Shown: in pieces, positions 62,713 to 64,000 of the stretch
Position numbering within the stretch: the stretch's first letter is position 1
How the letters are laid out: each line of letters opens with the position of its first letter
From: Mactromeris polynyma
Taxonomy: Eukaryota; Mollusca; Bivalvia; Venerida; Mactridae
Length of the DNA stretch: 64,000 nt
Assembly: GCA_032209605.1 (NCBI GenBank)
Contig: JASFXZ010000026.1
Coordinates: forward strand, 496,001-560,000
Direction of reading: 5' to 3'
Notes under the pieces: model-generated
What the model was told of the DNA's origin: nothing
What the model saw: only the letters and a program-made list of their open reading frames with translations
Database searches by the model: none
Position numbers and translations under genes: made by a program

Positions 62713-63219
62713 TAAATAATATGCTCAGATATCACACTTAAAGTCAAACAGTTAATCCACATCACTAGTTTTATAGTTTATTAACGTCTCATCATATATA
62801 TACATGTATACAAAACATTATCAATTACATAGGATAAAATATGCCATTCTAGTAAGAATTATAAGAGACGGACAATACATTGCACAATAAAACATCCATA
62901 TCACTATATATAAGATAATTAGAATCATATTATCAATATTATATATATTGAAACATGTGATAAAACTACACGTGTATATAACAATAAAATTTCATCAACT
63001 GAGACATATTTGCTAATCCCTTAGTAGAAAATAAATAAATATATATAATGATAAAACATTACTACTATGTGAAATACAAGAAAAATTGATATTGTCTCGT
63101 ATTGTTTATAAATGGATGTTTGAGATCAATAAATGTGATTAGCAAATGTGTCTCTGTGGACACAAAATATTGGAACAACGATAAAAAAATTTATTACATC
63201 ACTTACATATTAAAAGTAA
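62713..63219. other. AT-rich gap between two LINE copies
   Basis: This should hold the 5' leader/promoter of copy A and the 3' UTR of copy B. No conserved tail or promoter motif was recognised. Confidence 0.4.
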
Positions 63220-64000
63220 CTACTTACATGTTAAAAATTGTCGCCTTTGAATTATCAAAAAACAGGTTTTGGCACTAATCCTTATCATATTAGGGTCGGA
63301 AAACAACAATACACATTTATCCATTTCTGACATTGACATGAATAAATTATTGCACTTGATTGCACTTTGAAACATTGCATGTCTCAAATCATTATATGTA
63401 TGAAAATACAACACATGAATCTCGTCCTCAACAGTACCGCAAAAAGGGCAAGTTCTCCTGTCAAATTCTAAGCCTTCATATCGACCAATTTCGATTCTAA
63501 TTGGTGCAACACCACAACGAAATTTACTTAAAGCCGAACGGTGTTTAGTTGGTAAAATCATTTTGCAGTACTGTTCAGGAGAAAATTGGTTTTTAAACAT
63601 TCTATAAAATCTCAGCTTATTGCCACCTTTACCAGAAATTCCTACAACATCATTAATTCTAACTAACCATTTATTAACATAATCGGTAAACTTAATATCT
63701 TCAACACACTGACTGAATACATTAGGCAGTGGATGATCTAAACTCATATACATTTCTAAATCATTAACTCTGTAAAAATCTTTCATGACATAAAACCAAT
63801 TTTTACAAAGCCTGTTCGCTTTATTATATGCCCAAATTGCTACTCTTTTATTGAGTCGTTGAGCATTCATAGACCCGATGTGAGACCAATATAGAGAAAT
63901 ACATTTCCATTGTCGGACAATTGGTGGCTTCCAACCCATGTCTCCAGATACCCCATCAGTGGGTGTGTATCTACCGACGCCCAAAAAGAAACGTTGAGCT
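63220..64000 (-). CDS. LINE copy B, C-terminal end (partial, runs off window)
   Basis: The open frame enters from the right edge and ends at 63220. It has GVGRYTPTDGVSGDMGW, KANRLCKNWFYVMKDFYRVN, HRSALSKFRCGVAPIRIEIG and a zinc-knuckle-like RRTCPFCGTVEDEIHVLYFH. Such a C-terminus with C-x-x-C...H follows the RT in this LINE type. The frame is unbroken over about 254 codons, so copy B is younger or less decayed than copy A, and it lies in the same orientation directly upstream of it. Confidence 0.8.
   Translation of the reverse strand, partial: AQRFFLGVGRYTPTDGVSGDMGWKPPIVRQWKCISLYWSHIGSMNAQRLNKRVAIWAYNKANRLCKNWFYVMKDFYRVNDLEMYMSLDHPLPNVFSQCVEDIKFTDYVNKWLVRINDVVGISGKGGNKLRFYRMFKNQFSPEQYCKMILPTKHRSALSKFRCGVAPIRIEIGRYEGLEFDRRTCPFCGTVEDEIHVLYFHTYNDLRHAMFQSAIKCNNLFMSMSEMDKCVLLFSDPNMIRISAKTCFLIIQRRQFLTCK

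Overview
The window is eukaryotic, AT-rich and gene-poor, and is dominated by transposable elements and tandem repeats. The mix suggests a marine invertebrate, most likely a bivalve mollusc: tRNA-headed SINEs, dispersed blocks carrying GTCCGTCCG runs, TA-flanked MITEs, a LINE with an endonuclease and reverse transcriptase, a FLYWCH/MULE transposase, and a HECT ligase with many introns. The species call is an inference. No bacterial-style genes, rRNA genes, functional tRNA genes or CRISPR arrays were seen.

Positions 1-25.4 kb hold no gene I can support. They contain foldback or MITE-like elements (3577-5125, 5556-6138, 10435-10613, 12552-12907, 16923-17627, 19149-19285), a 10-bp minisatellite of about 129 units (8383-9670) with a nearly unexpanded paralogous site at 10.3 kb, a 34-bp minisatellite of 21 units (15596-16310), tRNA-like SINE heads, and one truncated copy of a foldback Tc1/mariner-type MITE (12908-13435).

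Positions 25.5-28.3 kb (minus strand) carry a multi-exon MULE-type transposase gene with a FLYWCH domain. The frame is open across the six exons I could join. A 196-bp tandem array with an inverted copy lies just upstream of it (28.7-29.8 kb).

Positions 31.4-62.7 kb form a three-level nest. The outer layer is one decayed LINE on the minus strand, whose 5' half (endonuclease) is at 61.1-62.7 kb and whose 3' half (reverse transcriptase and C-terminus) is at 31.4-34.1 kb. The 3' half is interrupted by an 845-bp foldback MITE with a clean TA duplication. The two LINE halves are separated by a 27,007-bp insertion, 34105-61111, bounded by matching inverted termini and a 7-8 bp target duplication that falls inside the LINE reading frame. 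I read this as one giant DNA transposon. Close to its left terminus it carries a plus-strand, roughly 13-exon HECT E3 ubiquitin ligase gene (novel N-terminus, ubiquitin-interacting motif, HECT). Close to its right terminus it carries a minus-strand, two-exon DDE integrase/transposase. The two genes converge inward. Both have disabling changes, so this copy looks dead, but the architecture (transposase plus ubiquitin-ligase cargo inside satellite-bearing termini) is the most notable thing in the window.

The last kilobase is the C-terminal coding end of a second, same-strand LINE copy that continues past the window edge.
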